This document shows, one piece after another, positions 1 to 11,583 of a stretch of DNA of 64,000 nt; the first letter of the stretch is position 1; every line of letters begins with the position of its first letter. The position numbers and the translations under genes were made by a program. Source of the stretch: Chlorops oryzae (taxonomy: Eukaryota; Arthropoda; Insecta; Diptera; Chloropidae); the NCBI GenBank assembly GCA_020466095.1, contig CM035806.1, forward strand, positions 16,248,724 through 16,312,723, in the 5' to 3' direction. The notes beneath the pieces were generated by a model. It was not told the DNA's origin. It did not search any database and saw only the letters and a program-made list of their open reading frames with translations.

Positions 1-1894
1 AAAAAAAGAAAGAAAAATATATATATATACATATATAAAAATAAAAAATAAATAAACTTAAATGATAATCAATGAAAATCAAAATTTTCCACAAATATTC
101 CTAATTTTTTTGCAATTTTTTTTATTCTTATTTCATTTTGTGTTTCATAAATTTTTTTCTTCTGCTGATTGATTTGTCGTGAGAAAATTAAATTTTCAAA
201 AAATAGTACATGGTATGAAAAACTAAATTTGACGTTTTCCAAAAAAATGAGAGAGTTTCCTTTATAAAATAGCAGCTGTGGAGCAAAATCAATATTCAAT
301 GCACTTATTACAAAAGCACAAAGCAAAATATAGACAAATATATGAAGAAAAAAATAATCCACATTCTAAACTGAAAACTGAAAAAAAAAAAAATAAAAAC
401 CATGAAAGAAACTTTGAACAATAACAAAATATGACAATTGAAAAAAAAAGCAGCCACCACAGAGAAGAAAAACATAAAAGAGCGAGGTTCGTAATTACAG
501 AATGAAAATTTATATTTGTATTTGCATCTTTTTAAAGAAGATTGATTTGATGATTGATTTTTTTTTGTTTCTATTTTGAGAAGAAATTCAACTAAGAATT
601 TATAAAAAAAAAATAAAAACAATTATTGGACGCATGAAAGTAAGTAGTGAAGAAATATGAGAGAGCATTTTTTTGAAATTATGAAAGAGCAGCGTCAATC
701 TTAAATTTGAAGAAAAGAAAAAAAACATATTTATGTATACATATATATCTACATTTGACATACTACTGTCTTTTTTTTAAAGAAGATAAAGAGAAATGGA
801 AATACATGAATTTGTGTATGGAGCGGAAATCATATATACATATATATGCATAAAGATATAGCAAAATAAAGCAAACACACATATATAAGCATTACTATAG
901 CTTTTTAAGCAAATCATTAATAAATGTTGATAAATAAATGTGCAAAAACAAAAAACGTCTCTTTTTTTCATTTGAATGAAGAAAAAGGACCGTGATCAAA
1001 AAAAAAAAAAAAATGAAGTTTTTGAAAGCCTTTAAAAATAGTTAGTCACTGAAATTACGCAATTTTTGCTCGGAATAACTGTCACGGGTGTCGCCGATGG
1101 GACCGTTTCTCGTGGAATCGCCCACATATATTTTTATCTGTGTTGGATTTTGTTGTATCAAATTCGCCTGGCTATAATACCCCTAGATACATGACTTAAG
1201 TTTCATTGAAGATAGGAAAAACTTCTTGAATTTAAATATTCCTTTTGGCATCACATTCTATTATATGCTGATTGAAATTGATAATTTTCCGTCTGTCGAA
1301 TATTTAGTTTGACCTTGAACTTACGATTAATTTACTTAAGTGCAGAGGCAAGAACACCCGATCATATCTCTTTGTGTTTGATATTGTTTCCGATGGGTTG
1401 CTGCTCTTGACATTTGTGGTAAAATTTTGTGGTTCTTTTATGTAGCACCATCTTTTGAGTTAAGCACGTACAACAGAATGCGGTTTCGTCGTCATTGGAT
1501 GTTTAAATGCGTTGTCGAAGAATCATTACATGTTCTGGCAAGTCACTTGAGCGCAAAAATATTTGCTAAATGGTGAAAAGGTCAGATTTTGAAGTATATA
1601 CTTTTTCGGTTGGAGGCAGAGCCTTGTGGTCCAATTCTGTCTGGCTGCATTGCCGCCAAGTTTTTAGCGGGATATTGTACTGAATGTCTCGAAAATGGCC
1701 AAAAATTCCATAAAATTTAACTAAAAAACATATTGTAAAAACAAAATCTTGGTCCCATGAGGTCCCATAAAAATTTCCCTGATCACTTTTCTGCGCTAAA
1801 ACTCCACTAAGGATCATAAATGTTATTATAATTCCGCGGAGATTCCGCTAAACTGGCAACAGTGTCTGGCTGTCTTCGTATGTTTCTCTCTCTC
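1..1894. other. AT-rich non-coding stretch
   Basis: Very AT-rich sequence with poly-A, poly-T and TA runs. The short open frames here are low-complexity (Phe/Ile/Lys-rich) and show no family motif. I see no gene, RNA or complete mobile element. Confidence 0.5.
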
Positions 1895-1930
1895 GATTAC
1901 CCTGTCTCCATCTATCTCTCCATCTCTCTG

Positions 1931-1964
<34 letters not shown>

Positions 1965-1972
1965 TGTCTCTC

Positions 1973-2003
<31 letters not shown>

Positions 2004-2475
2004 GTGCATCTCTCTCTCTCTTGCATCTCTCTCTCTTGCATCTCTCTCTCTTTCATCTCTCTCTCTCTTTCATCTCTCTCTCTCTTTCATCTCTCTCTCT
2101 TTCATCTCTCTCCCTTTCATCTCTCTCTCTTTCATCTCTCTCCCTTTCATCTCTTTTTGATCCCTCTCTTTCATCTCTCTCTTTCATCTCTCCATCTCTT
2201 TCATCTCTCCCTCTCTTTCATCTCTCTCCCTTTCATCTCTTTTTGATCCCTTTCTTTCATCCCTCTCTTTCATCTCTCTCTTTCATCTCTCTCTTTCATC
2301 TCTCCCTCTCTTTCATCTCTCCCTCTCTTTCATCTCTCTCTCTCTCTCTTCATCTCTTTCCATCTCTCACCATCTCTCACCATCTCTTTCCACCTCTCCC
2401 CATTTCTCTGCATTTATATCCATTTGTATCCATTTGTATCAACTTGTATCCATCTCTCTCTCTCTCTCTTTTCTT
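1895..2475. repeat. CT-rich microsatellite and minisatellite
   Basis: Starts as nearly pure (CT)n with GT interruptions (about 1920-2010) and grades into a variable 11-18 bp unit built on TTTCATCTCTC, with two copies of a longer block containing TTTTTGATCCC (near 2153 and 2240). The open frames across it read Ser-Leu repeats and are by-products of composition. Confidence 0.9.
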
Positions 2476-2579
2476 GCAAAACAATCTTTTCTAGAAACGA
2501 ACTATGAAGATCAAAGCCTCAAGTTCGTAATTCCATTAAAGTATCTCTTAAAATAAAGTTTTAAGAACAGTTGTTTCGA

Positions 2580-2945
2580 TTTTTGTGACAAGCCGCAGTA
2601 CTGCAGGTACTATACAACATACATATATGTACATATGTATGCCAACTTAAGCTCTGCTACTCTTTCATTTATATTTAGTCCCTTATTTTCTTTGGCCATA
2701 GATGGCCACTCCTAGGCGGAGCATCGGGCGGTAGACCACAGTACGAGAGGTTACCCAAACAAATGGTCCGATCGGGTCCATTCTCGAATTTGTGTTTACT
2801 CATCTTCCCGCCAACATGAATACCTTCCTTTAAGATAGCTGAACTCCTTCGATTCCACAACTGTATTCGGGCCGACAGACAGACGGACATGCCTAAACAT
2901 ACATATTCTCCTGGAGTCGGATATAAAGAACTTTTCTTAGTTATT
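2580..2945 (+). repeat. dispersed repeat A, diverged copy
   Basis: Contains AATGGTCCGATCGGG, a CAGACAGACGGACATG block near 2875 and a CTCCTGGAGTCGG segment. The same blocks in the same order occur at 23193-24290, with inverted traces at 40480-40700 and 54515-54950. I recall similar CAGACGGACGGACATGG repeats as common in fly genomes, but the class is unknown to me. Confidence 0.5.
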
Positions 2946-3524
2946 GTTTTTGTTTTTATTGTAGTTGTTCCGTTTCAAATTTGTATTAAACGATGCGAAA
3001 AAGTCGCGAGAAATTTTCGATTTCCATTTTCATGACTCTCGTAAGCAAGTTTCCCGTTTTGGCCCGCGACTAATTTTAATTTTTTTAAATTTCTTTGAAA
3101 AAACAAAAAAACTCTTTTCAATTTGGCGAACAATTTTATTTCGTTTTGTTTTTTTATGTTATTTTTTATTCAAGTTTGATTAGAAAGTTTTCGGTTGCCT
3201 TTTTATCTAGCTTTCAGAATTTTTATTCTAAGGTTCTACAAGGATTGCGGGTCCTGGAAAGTTTTCGTTAACAATTCGGTCAACTTACTTAAAAGTTTAA
3301 AATTGCACAAAAAACAAAAAAAACTTTTAACTGAAACAAGGAAAACGAAATTCCGGAGGATGTAATTGTGGTCTACACTTTCTCAAGCTTCTCAATTTCT
3401 TCGTTGGAAGAAGATTGCATAATAATAATAAAAATAAAAAAGTAATATAATTAAAAGAAACATGGATGAAATAAAATCGCGTTTTTTTAATCTAAAATTT
3501 ATTTATTTGTTATGGCCACTAGTT
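2946..3524. other. non-coding, nothing recognised
   Basis: AT-rich sequence between dispersed repeats. The 72-residue frame at 2965-3183 is Phe/Lys-rich with no recognisable motif. Confidence 0.4.
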
Positions 3525-3664
3525 TTGGCTCTGTTTTAGCGTAGGGGATGCGTGCTGTGCTGTTGATCTCAGGGTCCGACACTGGTTTTTCAAAAAATCG
3601 CTTGTCAGGGGCACACTACATAAAAAGACATGCACACACACAAAAACAAGAAAAGTCCTTCGTG
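3525..3664 (+). mobile_element. SINE family 1, internally deleted copy
   Basis: Matches the head of the SINE at 57958-58196 (GGCTCTG, then TAGCGTAGGGGATGCGTGCT), then jumps from GGGTCCGA to CACTGGTTTTTCAAAAAATCG. About 50 bp that include the box B promoter are missing. It continues through the shared ACTACATAAAAAGACATGCA segment and stops where the CCCAGC-ended repeat begins at 3665. It should be unable to recruit RNA polymerase III. Confidence 0.75.
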
Positions 3665-3925
3665 CCCAGCTACCATTTGGAAGACTTTTCTGTGAGAAGA
3701 TTCATATACGAGTCTTTTTCGAGCCCCCTTGATGATTGAGGACCAATTGATTACATGTACGATTAACATAATTCGTAAACGACTATATAATATGTTTCAA
3801 AAGCAATTGGTATTGAAAGTACAAAAACAAAATGTAGAGCAATCGCAAATTAATCACGTAGGGGATTGAAATATGATCATTCAACGTCTTGCTATGTTAT
3901 AATTCGCTCAATATTTTTAACTGAA
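3665..3925 (+). repeat. CCCAGC-ended dispersed repeat, copy 1
   Basis: Begins CCCAGC and shares a long block with 31738-32075: GAGAAGATTCAT, TTTTTCGAGCCCCCTT, ATTGATTACATG, AAACAAAAT, GCAATCGC, AATTAATCACGTA, GATTGAAATATGATCATTC. Identity looks about three quarters by eye. This copy lacks about 90 bp of the first third of the other. No coding potential; the class is not determined, though a non-autonomous DNA element is likely. Confidence 0.6.
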
Positions 3926-4074
3926 AATTGAAGTAAATGAAATTTGACTTTATTAACGAAAAAATCAATGCTGAGCACAGGTGAGAAAACGGCACAGGGC
4001 TAGAAAACGAGAGTTCACAGGTTCAAATCCCCCACACAAGAAGGGGAAAAAACATTATTGAATCTATAATAATA

Positions 4075-5363
4075 TTAGGTGTAGTAAAAAGAAATCCATT
4101 ATTTTTCCAATAGATGGCGTTATTTATCTGCATCTCGCGTTGTATAAGTCCGATCGTGTTCCGCTAGGGGGCATTAGAAAGATGACAGTTCCTACTAAAA
4201 AAGCTTTTTTGACACTTTTTTGATTGATGGATTCAGTTTTCTTTGAGAGCTTGTCAAAGATGGACATCAGCAAAGAGAAAATTCGCTACATTTTACAGTT
4301 TTTCTTCGATAAGGGAGAAAACGCAAGCCAGGCGGCTGAAAATGTGAATAGCGTTTATGGACCTGATACTGTAACAGCCAATCATGCGCAATTTTGGTTT
4401 CGTCGATTCCGTTCCGGTAACTTCGATGTCAAGGATGCACCACGCACTGGAAGGCCAATTGTCGAAAATGTCGATAAAATCATGGAAATTATCGAGTCCG
4501 ACCGTCATGTTAGCACTGTTTCGATTGCAAAAGAGCTAAAGATTGCACAAAAAAACCGTTTGGAACCATTTGAATAAGGCTGGATACACAAAGAAGCTCG
4601 ATGTATGGGTGCCACACGAGTTAACGCAAAAAAACCTCATAGACCGAATTTCCATCTGCGAATCGCTGCTGAACCGCAACAAAATCGACCCTTTTCTGAA
4701 GCGGTTGGTGACTGGTGATGAAAAGTGGGTCACTTACGACAACGTCAAGCGAAAACGGTCGAGGTCGAAACACGGTGAACCGGCGGAAACGGTGGCCAAG
4801 CCAGGATTGACGGCCAGGAAGATTTTGCTGTGTGTTTGGTGGGATTGGCAGGGAATTATCTACTATGAGCTGCTCCCATACGGCAAAACTCTTAACTCGG
4901 ATCTCTACTGTCAACAATTGGACCGTCTGAAGGAAGCAATCGCCTATGAGCGGCCAGCTTTGGCCAATAGGAGAGGAATTGTGTTCCATCAGGACAACGC
5001 CAGGCCACACACATCGATAGTGACTCGCCAGAAGCTCCGGGAGTTTGGTTGCGAGGTTCTTCTGCATCCACCTTATAGTCCGGACCTGGCACAAAGTGAT
5101 TACCATCTGTTCCTGTCCATGGCGAACAATTTTGCTGGTGAAACATTCGCTTCAAGAGAGGCTTCTGAAATTCGACTGTCTAAATTTTTTGCTAATAGGA
5201 ACGAGGGCTTCTATGAGAGAGGCATAATGAAATTACCTTTAAAATGGCAACAAGTTATCGAACAAAACGGCGCATATTTGACCTAAATCGGGTCATTCTA
5301 ACTATCTTAAATAAAGCCCTCAATTTAATGCAAAAAAAATGGATTTCTTTTTACTACACCTAA
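4075..5363 (+). mobile_element. mariner transposon (Tc1/mariner, D,D34D)
   Basis: A 1289-bp element, the usual mariner size. Its two ends are perfect 26-bp inverted repeats (4075-4100 and 5338-5363) beginning TTAGGTGTAGTAAAAAGAAA, with a TA on each side (4073-4074 and 5364-5365), the expected target-site duplication. Inside is one transposase reading frame with a single frameshift. The perfect ends argue for a young insertion. The subfamily was not resolved. Confidence 0.95.
4227..5286 (+). pseudogene. mariner transposase, one frameshift
   Basis: Encodes the cut-and-paste transposase that binds the inverted repeats and moves the element between TA sites. The N-terminal part (4227 or 4260 to about 4548) carries the helix-turn-helix DNA-binding region, ending in a linker with ApRTGRP. 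The second part (to 5286) carries the catalytic domain: TGDEKW gives the first Asp, HQDNARPH the second and YSPDLAQSDYHLF the third. I count 34 residues between the second and third Asp, the D,D34D signature. The frame breaks at a run of seven A (4549-4555); with six A the two halves join into about 341-352 residues, normal for the family. No other break was seen, so this is nearly intact. Confidence 0.92.
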
Positions 5364-5449
5364 TATATACACGGAAAAGCCAAAATATGTGTATCGATTT
5401 ATCAATATATTTATTTTTTTTAGAAAGCAATCGATTATAAATATATCTC

Positions 5450-5555
5450 GGAAAAGACTCGAAAACGATATCAAATATGAGTGTAGAAGACTCGAAAATA
5501 ATCAGAAATATGAGTCAAAAAACACTCGCAAATGATATCAAATATGACTGAAAGT
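5450..5555. repeat. three ~34-bp direct repeats
   Basis: Three tandem diverged units, each with GACTCG or CACTCG near the start and AAATATGA near the end. The wording resembles the first third of the CCCAGC-ended repeat at 31738 (GACTCG, ATATGAGTC), so this may be a remnant of that family on the far side of the mariner. Confidence 0.6.
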
Positions 5556-5731
5556 TTTTCCGATTTTCAATATATTTTACTATACCACACGATCCGTATA
5601 AAACATTTAAACTTTTATAATCTCTGGCCAGTTCAATTGGTAACATTTTAAGGCTAAAAATGGCCAGATAAGGTGAAAAATGAAAGAGTTATTTGAAAAT
5701 TAACAAATTTTAAGCGTCGAATTTTGATATG

Positions 5732-5934
5732 AATTGTATCCTAAAGGTATGGATGGCAATATTTAAGCCTTAAATTTCTTATTCGTTTTAAGTATTTTGT
5801 TTGAACTATGATGCAAAATTTATATAATTTGACTATATATTTTTGATAGCCTGGTTATGTAGCAATATTTCAAATAGAACCCACGATTTTCAATATCAAA
5901 GTTTTTCGATGCATACTTTTGGGGGACTAAATTT
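5732..5934. mobile_element. GTATGCAT-ended MITE, copy 1 (diverged)
   Basis: About 203 bp. The left end reads AATTGTATCCTAAAGGTATG and the right end, reversed, AAATTTAGTCCCCCAAAAGT followed by ATGCATC. They match the ends of the clearer copies at 53361-53584 and 58621-58834. No coding capacity; mobilised in trans if at all. Confidence 0.5.
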
Positions 5935-6735
5935 GAACAGACTTCATACAAAACTTCGAAGGCAATTCGGCACGGGTTATCGTGATCCAATCCCAATAAT
6001 ATTGTATATTTAAGCTAATAGGATCATTAAAAAAAAAAAGATGGAGGGGATGCGTTAAAGAAAAATTACTTTAATTTTTTTGGGACACCCGAATATACAT
6101 AGGAAAAACTAAATGGAATTTAGTGAAATTTCCTCGAAGCTCGAAATTGAAAGCAAAACAAACAAATTCTATAAATAAAATCAAAATAAAAATAATTGCT
6201 CTATTAAGAGAGTTCATCGAAATCGATGATTTCCATGTATACAAAGGAACATTGCCAATAAAAGAAGTTGTCATTCATTCGTTCGTTCCCGGATTCGATA
6301 TCCTTCACGAAAGTGCTAATTTGTTGATCTAAATCAAAAAAAAGAAGCAAACAAATCGAAACGAAATAAAACGAAACGAAACGAAACAACGATAGCAGCA
6401 AGTCAGCGTGTAATGAGCTCGTAATCGTTTAATTCACTACGAATTGACACGTTAATTAGAAAAATAATACGATTGGATTTGTAGGATTCTGCATGCGCTC
6501 ACTTAAGTATAGCGATGAATGTGGAAAGAGCAAAAGGAAAGCATAGATATATTAAATACGATAAGCGAGACTGATTGATATGAACAAAATGCTAGAGTGA
6601 TGATGTGAGATATATGCGAGTATACAATGTTAAGCCAATCAAAATCTATCTATCTATCGTCAAGGGTTTCACTTCACCATTGATTGTGCAAATTGAGAAG
6701 GTACCTTTCCAAGAAGAGCTTTTTCATATCCGATA
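5935..6735. other. non-coding, nothing recognised
   Basis: AT-rich sequence with a short GAAAC run near 6360-6390. The short overlapping frames on both strands at 6071-6401 share no motif with known proteins. Confidence 0.4.
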
Positions 6736-6740
6736 CGGCA

Positions 6741-7500
6741 CACAGTGGGATTTGAGCGCAAAAAAAAAAAACATTTTTCGATCATCTTATTTTTATGATT
6801 TAAATAATTTTCTAGATAATAAAAGTCCATAATTGTTTTTTCCAAAAACAGAATTTTTGTTTTTTATATAACAAATTAAGCTGAAGTTAGCAAATCTTTT
6901 TTCTTCGAAAAATTGAATTTTTTTCCCAAAGTGGTTCGAATTGCTTTCCTTTTTAATCAAGCACTGTTGCTTTGAATGTGATTTTACATGAAAATAAAAA
7001 TTTGATTTTTAAAAAGAATTAAAAATTATGGCATTTCATTGAATTACGAAGCGGAGGTAGACTATCAAAAATTTTAATTAGAAAATGACGGCTTTCTCGC
7101 TTCAAATGGACCAAAAGTTGATATGCTCTGTCATGCTACGTCTACTGGTTAATAAAAATTGATGCAATTGGAAATAAAAAAGCGGAGCTGTGAAAAAAAT
7201 TTCACGGATCCATGAGAGGTGCCCCTAGGGATTGTCGGGTTTGAACATTTATTTAATAGCATAGAAAAAATTCCAAAAAAAGCTTGATTTAAATCGATTG
7301 AGTTTAAGATGTATGCTGTAGCTACTAAACAAAACTACAAGTGCGGGTCTATGGGGGGTACTCTAAGGGGTGGGCCAATTGGGATGAATATTGGTTTATA
7401 TTATTAATCAAAATTAAACAATTTTTTATCAATATTAATTATGATAGGACCACTCCTTATATTTCTTTCCGGAAGCTGTATGGATCGATCCCCCACTGTG
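6741..7500. mobile_element. Transib-like non-autonomous DNA element
   Basis: The 760-bp segment starts CACAGTGGGA and ends CCCCACTGTG, so both ends are CACAGTGGG in inverted orientation. The five bases outside each end are identical: CGGCA at 6736-6740 and at 7501-7505. A CAC-starting inverted repeat with a GC-rich 5-bp duplication is the Transib pattern (the RAG1-related superfamily), and CACAGTG is the consensus V(D)J recombination-signal heptamer. The interior is non-coding and AT-rich, so it would need a transposase from elsewhere. The matching ends are only 9-10 bp, so the superfamily call rests on ends plus duplication. Confidence 0.65.
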
Positions 7501-7771
7501 CGGCACGCGGTATTGAGTGCTTAGATTGCATTTGTTGTTTGTGCGTACGTTTGCGAGATAACTAAACGAAATAGACCATACAAAAATATGGCACAGATAT
7601 GATAAGCGTCACGAAGTGCTACGTATACGTAAACACATACCATGTAGACCCGAAATGTTTCATGGTAAGGATCTCTATTGAGATATTTTCATAAGACAGA
7701 AAAACATGAGACAAATTCAAAAATGGACTTCGAATAATTGGAAAGTTGGACATGGCAAAAGCCGAACTCCC

Positions 7772-7912
7772 ATGTATGTAAGTATGTATGTATGTATGTA
7801 TGTATGTATGTATGTATGTATGTATGTATGTATGTATGTATGTATGTATGTATGTATGTACATATGTATGTATGTACATATGTATGTATGTATGTATGTA
7901 TATATGTATATG
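7772..7912. repeat. (GTAT)n microsatellite
   Basis: About 35 copies of GTAT, nearly perfect to 7860, then with ACATATG interruptions. It directly abuts the 3' end of the reverse-strand SINE at 7914. Frames across it (Tyr-Val-Cys-Met or His-Thr-Tyr-Ile repeats) are artefacts. Confidence 0.95.
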
Positions 7913-7913
7913 T

Positions 7914-8146
7914 TGGAGTGGTTACCACTTAGGCCATATACCGGCTCGTTGGGATACCACGAGGGGTTTTTCTTGTGTTTGTATGAGTGAATGTTTTTTA
8001 CTGTAGTGTACCCCTTACGTGCGATTTTTCGAAAAACCAGTGCTAGGCTTGGATCATTACACTCCGTTTTACCTGTGCCGGGAATCGAACTTTGGACCCT
8101 GGGATCAAGAGCATAGCACGCATCCTCTTAGCTATCCCAGAGCCAC
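7914..8146 (-). mobile_element. tRNA-derived SINE family 1, full copy
   Basis: On the reverse strand it starts GTGGCTCTGGGATAGC and carries a box A-like TAGCTAAGAGGATGCGTGCT and a box B GTTCGATTCCC, then the shared body with CACTGGTTTTTCGAAAAATCG. It lines up end to end with the copies at 56250-56489 and 57958-58196 and is the most diverged of the three. The 3' end abuts the tetranucleotide array. I could not see a target-site duplication, possibly because the array erased it. Confidence 0.85.
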
Positions 8147-10365
8147 CCGAACATCCGAAAAACGAAAGTCGTGCACATAAGTATTGTAGCTTCAATCATT
8201 CTTATGAGTATCCTCCGCTAATTAACTGTAATTGTGGGTGTGGCCCAAAGTTCGGCCTTGTAAATGTGTACTGTGTCGGGTATTGCTATCGAATATTCAC
8301 CACACTACCACCTTGTTACTTGTTTGTGTATTTAATTTAAAGCCTTGGGTATCCATTTTTATATTTTTTTAATTTTTTTATTACTAACTTTTAACTTAAT
8401 TTTTTGTTGGTCCTCTTTGTTGACTCCAGTTTCGGTCAAATAAAAAATAAATTTCTGAAAATTAATTTATGCACTAGGGTGACGAGGGGTGCCTTTCTTA
8501 GAAAATTAAAAATTTTACACATTTCTAAAAGAATAGTTTTTGTTGTTTTTTTGGTCTTAACAAAGACGTAATGTTTGGGAATGCTTTAACTCCACATAAG
8601 ACAAATACACTTTTACCAAGGAAAGTACATCTAATAGAAGTGATTTTTCTAATAACTCTCTCGAGATTGAAATTTATGCGTTCCACCTTCTATTTCACTT
8701 TATCAAAAGCCCCACGGGAATATCAGACATTTGATGTTAACACTTTCATTTCAATTCGTTTTGCCGTGAAAGCAACAGGAAAACAAATTCCCAGCGATTT
8801 GATTGCCGTTTTTCATGAAGCGGCACAGGCCATTCAAGCTTTCAAGTCCCTCCATTTCTCCTTGGCTCCACCACGATAAACAAACTCTTCCCACCCACCC
8901 ATTACCCATACGGGCAAGCCTTCAGACAAGACATAAAAATTGATATATTACATGAGAGCGGTAACATCAACAACTAAAGTGAACAGAACAGAACAGAAGA
9001 GAACAGAACGGCACAGAACCTGAGTGTCGTGTTGGCATAAGACAGTGAATTATTCAAGGTAAACCGGCGCGGAAAAGTTTTTCAGATATGAAAGTTTTTG
9101 CTCGGAGCGAATTTTGGCTGAAAATCGGTTTTTGTGCTCGATGCTCGGCTTTAATACTTTTATTCCTCCTACTTACATTGAAGCGTTTGTGAGAATCGGA
9201 ATAAGGGAGCTGTAATGGCAGTGGGTGGGTGGGTGGAATTATGGGTGTCTTTATGTCTGTGCGAATGTAATGAAAAGTAAATTTAATGGAAAGGAAAATG
9301 TTGGCTGGAGGAGTTTTGAAAACCAGAATAATATCGAGCATCCTTTGGTCTCAATTTTCCGCCCTCCTGAAAAGCCCTGTTTTTTGTTTGTTTGTTTATT
9401 TACATCGAGATTGTGTGGAATTGATTATTTTCGTAGGGCATCAAAAATCGCTTCACACTCTTTATTTTTCACTTTTCAGTTTTCACTCTCCATTTGCGAG
9501 TATTGGGGAAGCTCATGCCCAAGCGGACAGCTTTCCATCAGCTTCAGCAGCAACATTAAAGACGAAATGAGTTGGAATGATTGTGTGTGGCTTCGCCAAA
9601 CGATCTCGCTAACTTGATGAACAATAAAATTCAAGAAGTTAAAGTCAAGACAATTTCATAAATTTCTATTGCTTCAGTTTGAAGCTTTAACTGCTTTCAA
9701 TTTGTTGAAGTTGAAATTTGTGGCCAACTAAATATTTTAACATCATATTTATTTAGGTAAGTACATACGCACACAAGCTCAAATAAACAGCTATGTAAGA
9801 ATGTGCGGTGAGTTTGAGGCTTTTTTGGTTTTTATTAATGGATAAATAAGTGCGAAAAGAAGTGGCAATATTTTTGAGAGATGTAACCTCTCATTTGTGT
9901 GGAATGAAAATGATAAATATAGTTAATTTAATTTTCTACGCTATTTATATAAAATGTACATAATTTATCTCGCAGCAGTGTCAGTAAATATTAAATATGA
10001 GTCTTTATTTTCGGTTTACTCGGTCTCGAGGGCATTTTACATTCAAGCGTCTTTCTTTTTATTAATTTTAACCTAGTTGAGGAAGAACAAAAGACATTTG
10101 TCCCATTAACTTGCATAAGCAGGAATTGAACAAAAAAAAGAAACTTATTTTATTTTTATAGAATATTTTCAAATTGCTGGCCGGACCTTTCTCAGCAACA
10201 GTTTGCTCATTGTAGAATTTCATGCCATAAAAATAAATTTAAGTTCGCATTGAAATTCTATTTTTCCTGGGTAAGACTACAAATAAAGTATGAATTGAAG
10301 AATGCGGATAATACTGATTTTGTTTCTAAATAATTTGGTGCAACTCACGCGGAATTTCATATATA
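8147..10365. other. non-coding stretch, no supported gene
   Basis: About 2.2 kb. The frames at 8571-8879 (102 residues) and 9225-9617 (130 residues) have no recognisable motif and no orthologous-looking pattern, and I do not call them. A short (GAACA)n run lies near 8985-9010. Confidence 0.45.
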
Positions 10366-10611
10366 CTTAACTTAACTTAACTTAACTTAACTTAACTTAA
10401 CTTAACTTAACTTAACTTAACTTAACTTAACTTAACTTAACTTAACTTAACTTAACTTAACTTAACTTAACTTAACTTAACTTAACTTAACTTAACTTAA
10501 CTTAACTTAACTTAACTTAACTTAACTTAACTTAACTTAACTTAACTTAACTTAACTTAACTTAACTTAACTTAACTTAACTTAACTTAACTTAACTTAA
10601 CTTAACTTAAC
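10366..10611. repeat. (CTTAA)49 tandem array
   Basis: Forty-nine uninterrupted copies of CTTAA, which can equally be read as TTAAC. The array ends exactly where retrotransposon sequence begins, and five more units of the same repeat stand on the far side of that retrotransposon (13044-13067). It differs from the common insect telomere repeat TTAGG. Confidence 0.97.
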
Positions 10612-10618
10612 GCATAAC

Positions 10619-11056
10619 ATCGGCGTATCGTATCTACTGTCTCCGCGGATGCGGGAACTCAAGAAAGAGAACAAACCATACAAAGATGGCAAGAGAGATG
10701 GAATAATTCCCCGCAAGGAAGATGGACTGCCAAACTAATACCACAGGTAAAGATATGGCTTAATAGAAAATATGGTGACACAAATTACTTCCTCACCCAA
10801 ATGTTCACGGGGCATGGATATTTTTGCAAATATTTATTATGTATATATGGTGACAGTGACTCTGATGACGCAGAGCATACGTTCTTTTACTGCATCAGAT
10901 GGAAACAGTAAAAAGAAGAAATGGAAGCTGAGATTGGTGAAATTCGGCCTGACAACTTAATAGAAAAGATGCTAAAAGAGCGAAGAAAACTGGAAACGAG
11001 TTGAGACATACGTACGACGGGTACTAGAAACTAAGAGGAAAGACATGGAAAGATAA
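10619..11056 (+). pseudogene. non-LTR retrotransposon ORF2, C-terminal end (degenerate)
   Basis: This is the region downstream of the reverse transcriptase in R1/LOA-type ORF2 proteins. The reading WQERWNNSPQGRWTAKLIP followed by VKIWLNRKYGDTNYFLTQ and FTGHGYFCKYL is characteristic. A CCHC-like knuckle follows (C..C, then EHTFFYC). An in-frame TAA comes directly after RWKQ, in-frame coding continues with EEMEAEIGEIRP, and a frameshift near 10985 is needed to reach the natural end, which reads ETYVRRVLETKRKDMER and stops at 11056. Endonuclease and reverse transcriptase domains are absent, so the copy is dead. Confidence 0.85.
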
Positions 11057-11083
11057 ATTAAAAGATTACACAAGTATACAAGG

Positions 11084-11583
11084 TTTTGGACCAGAGAAAC
11101 TGGATAGCGACCCTATAGGAATTTTTCGTGCTGATTCCGAATCTGGTACCCGTTTTTCTCTATCACGTCAAGTTTTTGAGAAATCGTTAAATAACGGTTT
11201 TTGACATTTTTACCTATAGTCTATGTCAATAATCAGGTCGTAGACCCTATATGCCTTAACCGATTTCAAAGTTTTTGGTACTCATATGAAAGAGGAATGA
11301 CAACGCAACATATCCTTTATACACAAATTTGGAATTGATTCAGTAACTTGGAAGCTATAGGGCAAAAAACGCGATGCTGATTTCCAATTTTTAGCGATTT
11401 TGTTTAAAAACTTGAAATTCAAATGGTTATAATTTCCGAACCAAGGCTGGTATTCCAGGTCTTAATACTTTGAATGAAAGAACAATCAATTGGAAAAGTT
11501 TTGAGCCTAAAACAAAAAAAAATCCGTTGCGTCGTTCTAATTTTATGAGGATTTTCGCTGAAAATGACAAAAACGAATTTTTT
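11084..11583 (+). repeat. left long terminal inverted repeat
   Basis: Pairs with 12263-12761 in reverse orientation. Visible differences are AAGTTTTTGAG against AAGTTATTGAG, AATCAGGTCG against AATGAGGTCG, and TTAGCGATTTTG against TTAGCAATTTTG. Confidence 0.95.

Noticed and set aside
3975..4040. tRNA-like stretch with GGTTCAAATCCCC
   Set aside because: A good box B alone; no acceptor stem, no proper box A and no cloverleaf could be drawn.
7619..8006. Open frames of repeated Tyr-Val-Cys-Met and His-Thr-Tyr-Ile
   Set aside because: Products of the GTAT array read in several frames on both strands.
9225..9617. 130-residue forward frame
   Set aside because: No motif, low-complexity patches, another overlapping frame of similar length, and no promoter or splice context.
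10366..10611. (CTTAA)n as a telomere or telomere remnant
   Set aside because: The unit is TTAAC, not TTAGG, and the array is interstitial with unique sequence on both outer sides.
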